The position numbers and the translations under genes were made by a program. 64,000 nt of DNA from Streptomyces echinoruber (lineage in GTDB: Bacteria > Actinomycetota > Actinomycetes > Streptomycetales > Streptomycetaceae): assembly GCF_014651135.1 (NCBI RefSeq), contig NZ_BMWH01000024.1, forward strand, positions 60,695 through 124,694, written 5' to 3'. Positions 29,647 through 38,203 of this stretch are shown here, piece by piece. Position 1 is the stretch's first letter; the number at the start of each line of letters is the position of its first letter. The notes below the pieces were generated by a model. It made no database searches. It was given only the letters and a program-made list of their open reading frames with translations, and had not been told where the DNA came from.

Positions 29647-31344
29647 ATGACGTCCACGGTGCCCAACGCCGTCGAGCACACCGACGGGCAGCAGCCGCCG
29701 ATCACCATGTTCGGCCCGGACTTCCCGTACGCCTACGACGACTACCTGGCCCACCCGGCAGGCCTCGGCCAGGTCCCCGCCACCGAGCACGGCACGGAGG
29801 TGGCGGTGATCGGCGGCGGCCTGTCCGGCATCGTCACCGCCTACGAGCTGATGAAGATGGGCCTGAAGCCCGTCGTGTACGAGGCCGACCGGATCGGCGG
29901 CCGGCTGCGCACCGTCGGCTTCGACGGCTGCGACCCGTCGCTGACCGCCGAGATGGGCGCGATGCGCTTCCCGCCGTCCTCCACCGCCCTGCAGCACTAC
30001 ATCGACCTGGTCGGCCTGGAGACCAAGCCGTTCCCCAACCCGCTGGCGGAGGCCACCCCGTCCACCGTCATCGACCTCAAGGGCGAGACCCACTACGCGG
30101 AGAAGCCGGAGGACCTGCCGCAGGTCTACCGGGACGTCGCCGACGCCTGGAACGCCTGCCTGGAGGAGGGCGCCGAGTTCTCCCGGATGAACCGCGCCAT
30201 CCGCGAGCGGGACGTGCGCACCATCCGGGAGATCTGGTCGAAGCTGGTCGAGAAGCTCGACAACCAGACCTTCTACGGCTTCCTGTGCGACTCGAAGGCC
30301 TTCCGGTCCTTCCGGCACCGCGAGATCTTCGGCCAGGTCGGCTTCGGCACCGGCGGCTGGGACACCGACTTCCCCAACTCCATCCTGGAGATCCTGCGCG
30401 TCGTCTACACCGAGGCCGACGACCACCACCGCGGCATCGTCGGCGGCTCCCAGCAGCTGCCGCTGCGCCTGTGGGAGCGCGCGCCGGAGAAGATCGTGCA
30501 CTGGCCGCAGGGCACCTCGCTGGCGAGCCTGCACGTCGACGGCGAGCCGCGGCCGGCCGTGACCCGGCTGCACCGCACCGCCGGCAACCGGATCACCGTG
30601 ACGGACGCGAACGGCGACATCCGCACCTACCGGGCGGCCGTCTTCACCGCCCAGTCCTGGATGCTGCTCTCCAAGATCCAGTGCGACGAGGACCTCTTCC
30701 CGATCGACCACTGGACCGCCATCGAGCGCACCCACTACATGGAGTCCAGCAAGCTCTTCGTGCCCGTGGACCGGCCGTTCTGGCTGGACAAGGACCCGGA
30801 GACCGGGCGGGACGTGATGTCGATGACGCTCACCGACCGCATGACCCGCGGCACCTACCTCCTCGACAACGGCCCGGACCGGCCCGCCGTGATCTGCCTG
30901 TCGTACACCTGGTGCGACGACAGCCTGAAGTGGCTGCCGCTGTCCGCGAACGAGCGGATGGAGGTCATGCTGAAGTCGCTGTCGGAGATCTATCCGAAGG
31001 TCGACATCCGCAAGCACATCATCGGCAACCCCGTGACGGTGTCCTGGGAGAACGAGCCCTACTTCATGGGCGCGTTCAAGGCCAACCTGCCCGGCCACTA
31101 CCGCTACCAGCGGCGCCTGTTCACCCACTTCATGCAGGACCGGCTGCCCGAGGACAAGCGGGGCCTGTTCCTCGCCGGCGACGACATCTCCTGGACCGCC
31201 GGGTGGGCCGAGGGCGCCGTGCAGACCGCGCTGAACGCGGTCTGGGGCGTCATGCGCCACCTCGGCGGCGGGACCGACCCGTCCAACCCGGGCCCGGGCG
31301 ACGTCTACGACGACATCGCGCCCGTCGAACTCCCGGAGGACTGA
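29647..31344 (+). CDS. davB: FAD-dependent L-amino acid 2-monooxygenase, DavB type (lysine or arginine)
   Basis: 565 residues from the ATG at 29647, with AAGGAG upstream. Family start ITMFGPDFPYAYDDYLAHPAG, then the Rossmann FAD motif EVAVIGGGLSGIVTAYEL at about 52-69, GGRLR, and the C-terminal FAD contact FLAGDDISWTAGWAEGAVQT. Length and sequence throughout resemble Pseudomonas lysine 2-monooxygenase (about 560 residues), which oxidatively decarboxylates L-lysine to 5-aminovaleramide. Some streptomycetes run the same chemistry on arginine. Paired with the DavA-like amidase and the CAT-type permease. The stop codon begins an 18-bp repeat. Confidence 0.88.
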   Translation: MTSTVPNAVEHTDGQQPPITMFGPDFPYAYDDYLAHPAGLGQVPATEHGTEVAVIGGGLSGIVTAYELMKMGLKPVVYEADRIGGRLRTVGFDGCDPSLTAEMGAMRFPPSSTALQHYIDLVGLETKPFPNPLAEATPSTVIDLKGETHYAEKPEDLPQVYRDVADAWNACLEEGAEFSRMNRAIRERDVRTIREIWSKLVEKLDNQTFYGFLCDSKAFRSFRHREIFGQVGFGTGGWDTDFPNSILEILRVVYTEADDHHRGIVGGSQQLPLRLWERAPEKIVHWPQGTSLASLHVDGEPRPAVTRLHRTAGNRITVTDANGDIRTYRAAVFTAQSWMLLSKIQCDEDLFPIDHWTAIERTHYMESSKLFVPVDRPFWLDKDPETGRDVMSMTLTDRMTRGTYLLDNGPDRPAVICLSYTWCDDSLKWLPLSANERMEVMLKSLSEIYPKVDIRKHIIGNPVTVSWENEPYFMGAFKANLPGHYRYQRRLFTHFMQDRLPEDKRGLFLAGDDISWTAGWAEGAVQTALNAVWGVMRHLGGGTDPSNPGPGDVYDDIAPVELPED

Positions 31345-31396
31345 CCGGAGTTCCGGGACTGACCGGAGTTCCGGGGCCGACCGGAGTTCCGGGGCC
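31343..31396. repeat. 18-bp tandem repeat at the davB stop, three copies
   Basis: GACCGGAGTTCCGGG recurs at 31343, 31361 and 31379, period 18, with a decayed fourth copy at about 31397. Each unit has the small dyad CCGGAGTTCCGG, so the array could fold into serial hairpins after davB. Confidence 0.85.
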
Positions 31397-31470
31397 GCGC
31401 GGAGTTCGCAGGACCGGTCGGAGGCCCGTTCGGCCGTGCGCCGGGGACTCGTTGAGCCGTGTGCCGGGGA

Positions 31471-32157
31471 TCAGTCCGGCAGCGGTGTGAGCAGCATGCG
31501 GCCGGCGAAACCGACCGCCGCGTCGAGGCGTTCGGCGAACTCCCCGGCGAGCTCCGGCAGGGCGCGCAGCGCCCACAGGGCCCGGGCCGCCGACCACGCG
31601 GCCTCCCGGGCCCGCTCCAGGCTCCACGCGCCGAGCAGGTGGGTGAGCGGGTCGGCGACCTGCAGCAGGTCGGGACCGGGCATCAGCTCCTCGCGCACCC
31701 GCTCCTCCAGTGCCACGAGGAGGTCGCCCACGCGGTCGAACTCGTCCTCCAGGTCCGCCGGCCGGCAGCCGAGGCCGTGGCAGGTGTCCACGACGGCGAG
31801 CGCCAGGTCGTGCCCGATGTGCGCGTTGATGCCGGCGAGCGCGAACTGCAGTGGGCGGACGCCCCGATGGCCGCGGAACTGGAACAGCGGGCGCCAGCAG
31901 GCGGGCGGCCGGCGGCCGTCGGCGGCCGCGTCGACGGCCCGCAGGTAGCGCTCGGCGAACCGCACGTCCAGCGTGGCCGCCGCCCGCGCGTCCGGGAACC
32001 CGCCCGCGTCCAGGTGCCGGCCGACCTCCTCGGTGACGGTGAGGTAGAGGCGGTTGAACACCGCGACGCCGTCCCGGGCGTCCAGCGCCGCGTCCAGGGC
32101 GCGCATGCGGGAGACGACCGTGCCGACGGCAGGGGTGAGCTGTTCCGGGTGCGCCAT
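31471..32157 (-). CDS. DUF5995 family protein
   Basis: 228 residues from the ATG at 32157. All-helical and Ala/Leu/Asp rich, with the family features VAVFNRLYLTVTEEVG, WRPLFQFRGHRGVRPLQFAL, and the conserved AGINAHIGHDLALAVVDTC. No signal peptide or membrane segment. The domain is widespread in actinobacteria without a known function; the invariant His/Asp cluster hints at metal or ligand binding. It converges on davB and is followed on its own strand by the tandem-repeat region. Confidence 0.9.
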   Translation of the reverse strand: MAHPEQLTPAVGTVVSRMRALDAALDARDGVAVFNRLYLTVTEEVGRHLDAGGFPDARAAATLDVRFAERYLRAVDAAADGRRPPACWRPLFQFRGHRGVRPLQFALAGINAHIGHDLALAVVDTCHGLGCRPADLEDEFDRVGDLLVALEERVREELMPGPDLLQVADPLTHLLGAWSLERAREAAWSAARALWALRALPELAGEFAERLDAAVGFAGRMLLTPLPD

Positions 32158-32314
32158 GGCGGCAGGTTCCCAGCCGCGCGCCGGTCCGGGGCGCGGCGGG
32201 CCCGGCGGTTCCCCGGAACGGGGGACCACCCGGGTCGCGCGGGAGAGTGAGCCACCGGTGCGGCGGCGCGGCCCCCGGCCCCGGGCGGCCCCGGCCCCGT
32301 GCGCTGCCGTGCGC

Positions 32315-33820
32315 CTACGGCGTGGCGCGCCGGACCTTCCCGCCCGCCGCGTCCGGTACCTCCGATCCGGTGCCGGTGCCGGTGCCGGTGCCGGTGCCGG
32401 TGCCGGTGCCGATGCCGGCGTCGGCGTCGGTGTCGGTGTCCGCGTCGGCGACGGTGTCGTACGACGACGTGCCCTCGTCCAGCAGCGGCTCCTGCGTCTT
32501 CAGATGGGCGGGGGCGAAGGCGCGCAGGGCGTGGTAGCCGGTGATGACGACGAGGGTGCCGAGCGCGATGCCGCTGAGGGAGAAGGTGTCGGTGAACTTC
32601 ATGGTGACGTTGCCGACGCCGATGATGATGCCCGCCGCGGCCGGCACCAGGTTGAGCGGGTTGCGCAGGTCGACCCGGGCGTTGCTCCAGATCTGGGCGC
32701 CGAGCAGGCCGATCATGCCGTACAGGATGACGGTGATCCCGCCGAGCACCCCGCCCGGCACCGCGGCCACCACCGCGCCGAACTTGGGGCACAGGCCGAA
32801 CAGCAGGGCGAAGCCGGCGGCGGCCCAGTAGGCGGCGGTGGAGTAGACGCGGGTCGCGGCCATCACGCCGATGTTCTCGGAGTAGGTGGTGGTGGGCGGG
32901 CCGCCCACCGCGGTGGACAGCACCGAACCGACGCCGTCGGCGGCGATCGCGGTGCCCAGCCGGTCGTCCACCGGCTCGCCGGTCATCTCGCCGACCGCCT
33001 TGACGTGCCCGGCGTTCTCCGCCACCAGCGCGATCACGATCGGCAGCGCCACCAGGACCGCCGACCACTGGAAGGACGGGGCGTGCAGCGAGGGCAGCCC
33101 GATCCAGTCGGCCTTGGCGACCCCGGAGAGATCCAGACGCCAGTGGTCGGTGAGCCTGCCGCTGCCGTCCACCGAGTGGATCTTCCCGAAGATCCGGTCG
33201 AACGCCCAGGAGATCACGTACCCGAACACCAGGCCGAGGAAGATCGCGACGCGGGACCAGAAGCCGCGCAGGCAGACCACCGCCAGGCCGGTGAAGAGCA
33301 TCACCAGCAGGGCCGTCCACTGGTCCTGCGGCCAGTACGTCGAGGCGGTGACCGGGGCGAGGTTGAAGCCGATCAGCATCACCACCGCGCCGGTGACCAC
33401 GGGCGGCATCGCGGCGTGGATGATCCGCGCCCCGAACCGCTGCACCGCCAGTCCCACCAGGAACAGCGCCAGCGCGACGGCGAGGACGGCGCCGGTCACC
33501 GTCGCGCTCGTACCGCCCTGCGCCCGGATCACGGCGGCCACGCCCACGAACGACAGCGAACAGCCCAGGTAGCTGGGGATCCGGCCGCGCGTGGCGAGCA
33601 GGAAGACGACGGTCGCCACGCCCGACATCATGATCGCGAGGTTGGGGTCCAGGCCCATCAGGACGGGCGCGACGAACGACGCCCCGAACATGGCCACCAC
33701 GTGCTGGGCGCCGAGTCCGATCGTGCGGGGCCAGGAGAGCCGTTCGTCGGGGCGGACCACCGCCCCGGGGGCCGGGGTGCGTCCGTCGCCGTGCAGTGTC
33801 CAGCGGACGCCAAGATCCAT
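32315..33820 (-). CDS. NCS2-family nucleobase (uracil/xanthine) permease
   Basis: 501 residues from the ATG at 33820 (MDLGVRWTLHGDGR). About 14 membrane segments with NCS2 signatures: AQHVVAMFGASFVAPVL in the first, ALVAENAGHVKAVGE carrying the substrate-binding Glu, and NVTMKFTDTFSLSGIALG. Probably a proton symporter for uracil or xanthine. The C-terminus carries an odd tail, acidic (DADTDTDADAG) then seven Gly-Thr pairs, produced by a hexanucleotide repeat. Earlier in-frame codons reach the thioesterase gene and are not needed. Confidence 0.93.
   Translation of the reverse strand: MDLGVRWTLHGDGRTPAPGAVVRPDERLSWPRTIGLGAQHVVAMFGASFVAPVLMGLDPNLAIMMSGVATVVFLLATRGRIPSYLGCSLSFVGVAAVIRAQGGTSATVTGAVLAVALALFLVGLAVQRFGARIIHAAMPPVVTGAVVMLIGFNLAPVTASTYWPQDQWTALLVMLFTGLAVVCLRGFWSRVAIFLGLVFGYVISWAFDRIFGKIHSVDGSGRLTDHWRLDLSGVAKADWIGLPSLHAPSFQWSAVLVALPIVIALVAENAGHVKAVGEMTGEPVDDRLGTAIAADGVGSVLSTAVGGPPTTTYSENIGVMAATRVYSTAAYWAAAGFALLFGLCPKFGAVVAAVPGGVLGGITVILYGMIGLLGAQIWSNARVDLRNPLNLVPAAAGIIIGVGNVTMKFTDTFSLSGIALGTLVVITGYHALRAFAPAHLKTQEPLLDEGTSSYDTVADADTDTDADAGIGTGTGTGTGTGTGTGSEVPDAAGGKVRRATP
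32367..32408. repeat. Hexanucleotide repeat CCGGTG x7 inside the permease 3' end
   Basis: Seven perfect copies of CCGGTG, followed by CCGATG and more decayed GCGTCG / GTGTCG triplet patterns to about 32460. On the coding (minus) strand it encodes alternating Gly-Thr. Because the unit is six bases, copy-number change keeps the frame. Confidence 0.9.
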
Positions 33821-33978
33821 GGTGCGGTTCGCTTTCGGTCGTGCGTGCGGGTGGGTCCCGACCATTGTCCAGGGTGGCCCAGCCGGGTGCGACCACCGGC
33901 TGAGCGCCCGCTCAGGCGTTCCGGGCCGCCCGTCTAGGATGGGGTGTCCCACGTCAGCGACGTCCAGGAGCACCACCC

Positions 33979-34437
33979 GTGACCGCCGAAGCCCCGATCG
34001 CCCCCGCCGTCTCCCACGGCCGGCTGATCCCCGTCACCGTCCACTTCGACGACCTGGACGCGCTCGGGCTGCTGCACAACGCCCGCTACCCGCTCATGGT
34101 GGAGCGGGCCTGGGCGCGGCTGTGGCAGGAGCACGGCTTCCGCTTCGAGGGCGACTGGGCGGCCGCCGGCGACGCCTGCAACGCCGTCAAGGAACTCCGC
34201 ATCACCTACGAGGCGCCGGTCACCCGCCCCGGCACCTACGCCGTCCATCTGTGGCTGGAGCGGCTCGGCACCACCGGCCTGACCTACGGCTTCCGCTTCT
34301 GCTCGGCCGACGGCGCGCAGACCTACGCCCACGGCACCCGGGTGCTGGTCCGCCTGGACGCGGACACGCTGCGCCCGGCGCCGTGGAGCGAGGAGTTCAG
34401 GGCCGTGGGTCGGGAACTGCTGCGGCCGGCCGACTGA
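33979..34437 (+). CDS. 4HBT hotdog-fold acyl-CoA thioesterase
   Basis: 152 residues from a GTG. N-terminal HFDDLDALGLLHNARYPLMVERA corresponds to the catalytic D-x-x-G-x-x-N-x-x-Y motif of the YbgC/4HBT group, with the central hotdog helix following and the sheet LRITYEAPVTRPGTYAVHLWLERLG. Hydrolyses an unknown acyl-CoA. It is divergent from the nucleobase permease (158 bases apart), and its 3' end overlaps the opposite-strand MFS gene by 41 bp. Confidence 0.88.
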   Translation: MTAEAPIAPAVSHGRLIPVTVHFDDLDALGLLHNARYPLMVERAWARLWQEHGFRFEGDWAAAGDACNAVKELRITYEAPVTRPGTYAVHLWLERLGTTGLTYGFRFCSADGAQTYAHGTRVLVRLDADTLRPAPWSEEFRAVGRELLRPAD

Positions 34438-35617
34438 CCCGCGGCCGGTTCCGGTCGCCCGCGCGCAGCACGCCCGCCAGCGCGACCAGCGCGCCCGCCA
34501 GCACCGTCACCAGGCAGAACGACACCGTCAGGCTGGTGGCCTGGGCCACCCCGCCGATCAGGCTCGGCGCGATCAGCCCCGAGGTGTACGTGATCGTCGC
34601 GACGCCCGCGATGGCCTGGCTGGGGCGGGGGCCGCTGTGCCCGGCCGCCGCGAAGCACAGCGGGACGACAACCGCGATGCCAAGACCCATCAGCGCGAAC
34701 CCGGTCATCGCCACCGCCGGATGCCCGGCCAGGACGATGAGCAGCCCGCCGGCGGTGGCCGGCACCCCGCCCAGGCGCACGGCGCGCACCGTGCCGAAGC
34801 GGTTCACCACCGCGTCCCCGGCGATCCGGGCCACCGCCATCGCGAGCGTGAAGCCGGTCGTGCAGGCGGCGGCCAGACCGGCCGAGGCCGCCAGCCGGTC
34901 CCGCAGGTACACCGCCGACCAGTCCAGGCTGGCGCCCTCCGCGAACACCCCGCAGAAGCCGACCGCGCCGATCAGCAGCGCCGACCTCGGCGGCAGCGCG
35001 AACCGCGGCGGCGGCTCCTCGTCCGCCGCGGCGCGCACGTCGAGCACCCAGCGGCAGGCCACCAGGCCGAGGGCGGTGAGCGCGGCGGCGGCCAGCGCGT
35101 GGTGCAGCCGCGCGTCCGAGCCCAGGTGGGCGGCGAGCGTGCCGGCCGCCGAGCCGGTCAGGGCGCCCGCGCTCCACATGCCGTGCAGCCCCGACATGAC
35201 CGAGCGGCCCAGCCGGCGCTCGACCTCCACGCCGATCGCGTTCATCACCACGTCGGCCGTGCCCGAGGTCGCGCCGTAGGTGAACATCGCCAGGCACAGC
35301 GTCACCAGGTTCGGCGCGAGCGAGGGCAGTGTCAGCGACAGCGTCCACAGCGCCATCAGGCCGCTCAGCGCCGTACGGCTGCCGAAGCGGTGGCTGATCG
35401 CGCCGGCCGCCGGCATCGCGCAGGAGGCGCCCAGCGCCGTGAAGCCGAGCGCGAAGCCCAGTTGGCCCGGACCGACCGAGGCGTGCTCCTGGATCCACGG
35501 CACCCGGGTCGCGAACGAACCGGTCACGGCCCCGTGCACGGCGAACACGGCCGCCACGGCGTACCGGCCGCGGCGCACCTCGCGCAAGTCCCGGGCCTGG
35601 TCGGGCGTATCGCTCAT
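34397..35617 (-). CDS. MFS transporter (FucP/YbjJ-like, possibly sugar or drug)
   Basis: 406 residues from the ATG at 35617. Twelve membrane helices; SHRFGSRTALSGLMALW and NRFGTVRAVRLGG are the inter-helix 2-3 and 8-9 loops typical of MFS. Divergent from a ROK regulator across a 169-base region with a perfect inverted repeat, the usual arrangement of a transporter and its sugar-responsive repressor. Substrate unknown. Confidence 0.92.
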   Translation of the reverse strand: MSDTPDQARDLREVRRGRYAVAAVFAVHGAVTGSFATRVPWIQEHASVGPGQLGFALGFTALGASCAMPAAGAISHRFGSRTALSGLMALWTLSLTLPSLAPNLVTLCLAMFTYGATSGTADVVMNAIGVEVERRLGRSVMSGLHGMWSAGALTGSAAGTLAAHLGSDARLHHALAAAALTALGLVACRWVLDVRAAADEEPPPRFALPPRSALLIGAVGFCGVFAEGASLDWSAVYLRDRLAASAGLAAACTTGFTLAMAVARIAGDAVVNRFGTVRAVRLGGVPATAGGLLIVLAGHPAVAMTGFALMGLGIAVVVPLCFAAAGHSGPRPSQAIAGVATITYTSGLIAPSLIGGVAQATSLTVSFCLVTVLAGALVALAGVLRAGDRNRPRVSRPAAAVPDPRP

Positions 35618-35680
35618 TCCTGCGGTTCCTCCCCGTCCCGTCGCCGTCCTCGTCGCGTCCCCGCGCCGTGCCGACGTAAA

Positions 35681-35703
35681 CTATCAGGAAGCCTGCCTGA
35701 TAG
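35681..35703. promoter_or_regulatory. Perfect inverted repeat between the MFS and ROK genes (putative operator)
   Basis: CTATCAGG (35681-35688) and CCTGATAG (35696-35703) around AAGCCTG; the surrounding bases GTAAACTATCAG and GATAGATAGG are the only AT-rich patch in this gap, so it probably overlaps promoter -10 elements in both directions. A fitting target for the ROK protein encoded 84 bases away. Confidence 0.65.
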
Positions 35704-35786
35704 ATAGGTCGGCCATAGCTGTCCCCCACCCGCGCACGGTCACCGGCCGCGCGCCGGGCGGCCCGGCCGTCTGGGAGGATCCCGGC

Positions 35787-37028
35787 ATGCCCGCATCCCC
35801 GAGCACCGCCCGGGCCATCAACGACCGGCTCGCCCTGCGACTGCTGCAGCGCCAGGGCCCGCTGACGGCCGGTCAGCTGAAACAGCTCACCGGCCTGTCC
35901 CGGCCCACCGTCGCCGACCTCGTGGAACGCCTCACGGCCGCCGGCCTGATCGCGGTCGTGGGGGAGGCCGGCGCGCAGCGCCGCGGCCCCAACGCGCGGC
36001 TGTACGGCATCGTCGCCGACCGCGCCCACCTGGCCGCCCTCGACGTGCGCACCGAGAGCGTCTCCGTGGTCGTCTCCGACCTGCTCGGCGGGGTGCTCGT
36101 CGAGGCGTCCGCGCCGATCGGCGGCGAGGCGGGCACCGGGCCGGCGGTGGAACAGGCGGTCGCGCTGGTCGAGCGGGCCGTGAAAGAGGCCGGGGTGGAA
36201 CGCCTGCACACCGTGGGCATCGGCGCCCCCGGCCTGATCGACCCCGCCACCGGCGAACTGCGCCCCACCACCGGCCTGCCCGCCTGGCACCGCCGCCTGG
36301 TCGACGCCCTGCAGGAGCGGCTGCCCCACACCCGCGTCAGCGTCGAGAACGAGACCAACCTCGCCGCCGTCGCCGAACAGCGCGAGGGCGCCGCCCGCGG
36401 CCGCGACACCTTCGTCCTGCTCTGGCTCGGCCAGGGCACCGGCGCCGCCGTCGTCCTCGACGGCGCCCTGCGCCGCGGCGCCTCCGGCGGCACCGGCGAG
36501 ATCGGCTTCCTGCCGGTCCCCGGGACCGGCGGCCTGCCGTCGGCGACGGACTGCGCGGGCGGCTTCCACTCCCTCGTGGGGGCGGCGGCGGTGCGCGACC
36601 TGGCGGCCGCGTGCGGGGTGGCGGGCCGGGACACGACCCTCGGGGCGGAGCAGCTCGTCCGGTACGCGGTGCGGACGGTGACCGGCGCCGGCCCGGCCGG
36701 CCCGGCCCGGCGCGACGGGACTGCTGCGGACGACGGGGCCGCCGGGGCCGCCGGGCGCTTCCTCGACGCCCTCGCCGACCGCGTCGCGCTCGGCGTCGCC
36801 TCGGCGGTGGCCCTGCTCGACCCGGGATGCGTCGTGCTCGGCGGCGAGGTGGGACGGGCGGGCGGCTGGACGCTGGCCGCGCGGGTCGCCGAGCGGATCG
36901 GGCGGATGACGCCGCTGCCCACCGAGGTGCGGGCCAGTGCCCTCGGCGGCGCCGCGGTCCTGCGCGGCGCCCTCCTGACCGCCCGCGACCGCGCCCAGGA
37001 CGAGCTGTTCGGGCGGCGGGAGCGTTAG
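35787..37028 (+). CDS. ROK-family transcriptional repressor
   Basis: 413 residues from the ATG at 35787, eight bases after GGGAGG. N-terminal winged HTH (PLTAGQLKQLTGLSRPTVADLVERL), then a ROK sugar-kinase fold: VGIGAPGLIDPATGEL, VENETNLAAVAEQREGAARG and GQGTGAAVVLDG. The family Zn site CXCGXXGC is absent in its usual place; ATDCAGGFHSLVG keeps one Cys, so metal binding is probably lost. Likely a sugar-responsive regulator of the divergent MFS gene. Confidence 0.92.
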   Translation: MPASPSTARAINDRLALRLLQRQGPLTAGQLKQLTGLSRPTVADLVERLTAAGLIAVVGEAGAQRRGPNARLYGIVADRAHLAALDVRTESVSVVVSDLLGGVLVEASAPIGGEAGTGPAVEQAVALVERAVKEAGVERLHTVGIGAPGLIDPATGELRPTTGLPAWHRRLVDALQERLPHTRVSVENETNLAAVAEQREGAARGRDTFVLLWLGQGTGAAVVLDGALRRGASGGTGEIGFLPVPGTGGLPSATDCAGGFHSLVGAAAVRDLAAACGVAGRDTTLGAEQLVRYAVRTVTGAGPAGPARRDGTAADDGAAGAAGRFLDALADRVALGVASAVALLDPGCVVLGGEVGRAGGWTLAARVAERIGRMTPLPTEVRASALGGAAVLRGALLTARDRAQDELFGRRER

Positions 37029-37045
37029 GCGCCGCCGGCCCGGTG

Positions 37046-37062
37046 CGTCCGCGGTGCGGACG
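37046..37062. terminator. Small hairpin after the ROK gene
   Basis: CGTCCGC / GCGGACG with loop GGT, 18 bases after the ROK stop and between convergent genes. Weak; only seven pairs. Confidence 0.35.
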
Positions 37063-37161
37063 GCCGGGTGACCGCCCCGGCCACCCGCCCCCGGCCTCTC
37101 GGGGCCGCTCCCTCCGCCTCCTCGGTGCCGGCCACCCGCACCGGTTCCTCGGGCCGCTCCC

Positions 37162-37943
37162 TCAGTCCCGCGCCCGCCCCCCGAACCGCCGCTCCGGATA
37201 CTCCTCGAACGTCCCCTTGCCCACGGCCCGTTCCGGCGTCAGATGGCCCCCGGCGCGGTAGGCGCGGTAGGTGCGCCCGGGCAGGCGTACGGGCCACAGC
37301 GCCCGGGCAGGCGTACGGGCCACAGCGCCCGGCGCCGGCCCGTCGCGGCGAGGTAGGCGCGGGCCAGTGACTCCAGCGTGCGCACCTCGGGCCCGCCCAG
37401 GTCGGGAACGCGGCCGGCGGGGGAGCCGAGGGCCGGCTCGGCCAGGCGGTCGGCGACCTCGGTCACCTCGACGGGCTGGTCGGGCACTTCGGCCGGGAGC
37501 AGCAGGACCGGCGGCCTGGACAGCGCGCCGAAGAGCAGGGCCGGCAGGTCGTGGAACTGTGTCGCGCGCAGCACGGTCCAGCCCAGGCCCGACTCCTCGA
37601 CCAGGCGTTCCACGGCGAGCTTCGTGCGGTAGTAGCCGAGCGGCACCCGGTCGACGCCGACGATCGAGATGTGGACCAGGTGGGCCACGCCGGCCCGCCG
37701 CGCCGCCGCGATCAGGTGGGCCGCCGCCGCCTCGTCCCCGCCGCGGACCGTGGTCGCGCAGTGGACGACGGTCTCCACGCCCTCGACGGCCGCGGCCGGC
37801 GCGCCGCCGCCCCGGCGCAGGTCGACAGCGTACGGAGGGGTGTGCCGGCTGAGCACCCGCACCTCGTGGCCCTCGCCGCGCAGCCGCCGGACGACAGGCC
37901 GGCCGAGGGTTCCGGTTCCGCCGGTCACCAGGATCGTGGTCAT
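37162..37943 (-). pseudogene. NmrA/SDR-like NAD(P)-binding protein, frameshifted by a 26-bp tandem duplication
   Basis: The ATG at 37943 begins MTTILVTGGTGTLGRPVVRRL, a Rossmann motif, and the frame runs to a stop at 37239 (234 residues) with a foreign end CGPYACPGAPTAPTAPGAI. The expected end (TYRAYRAGGHLTPERAVGKG, then TFEEYPERRF) lies in another frame reaching a stop at 37162. The switch falls exactly at two direct copies of a 26-bp unit (37273-37324). Removing one copy gives an uninterrupted 251-residue protein (782-26=756 bases). The product would be an NmrA-like, NAD(P)-dependent epimerase-type protein. Either a recent mutation or an assembly error. Confidence 0.85.
37273..37324. repeat. 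26-bp exact tandem duplication breaking the NmrA-like gene
   Basis: The unit beginning GCGCCCGGGCAGGCGTACGG is at 37273-37298 and again at 37299-37324, identical in all 26 positions, followed by a partial third start (GCGCCCGG). An 8-base match at the ends (GCGCCCGG) may have seeded slippage. Confidence 0.95.
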
Positions 37944-38187
37944 GCTGCTCGCGTCCCTTCGCCGCACCGGCGCTCCGGGGAGAACGCCGTTCACGGTAGG
38001 ACGACGGAGCGGCTCCCGCGATCCGTGACAGCGCGGGGGAGTGACGTGCCGCACGTCGGCGCGGGCCGGCGGCGGGCGGTCTGGTGGTGGGTGGCGGGGG
38101 CCGGTGGTGGGCGGTCCGGCGGCGGGCAAGGGCCGTCGTCACCGCCGCCGGACCGGTCCGGGGTCCCACCGTACGCGGCCGACCCTA

Positions 38188-38203
38188 GGTGGACTAGACC
38201 ACG
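38188..38203. promoter_or_regulatory. DasR-box-like site upstream of the rib operon
   Basis: GGTGGACTAGACCACG contains TGGNCTAGACCA, the core of the Streptomyces DasR (GntR-family) responsive element (consensus ANTGGTCTAGACCANT); 13 of 16 positions fit AGTGGTCTAGACCACT. It is 155 bases before the FMN riboswitch. The 414-base region 37944-38357 contains no supported gene; it also has GGTGGTGGG-type repeats near 38085-38110. Confidence 0.45.
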
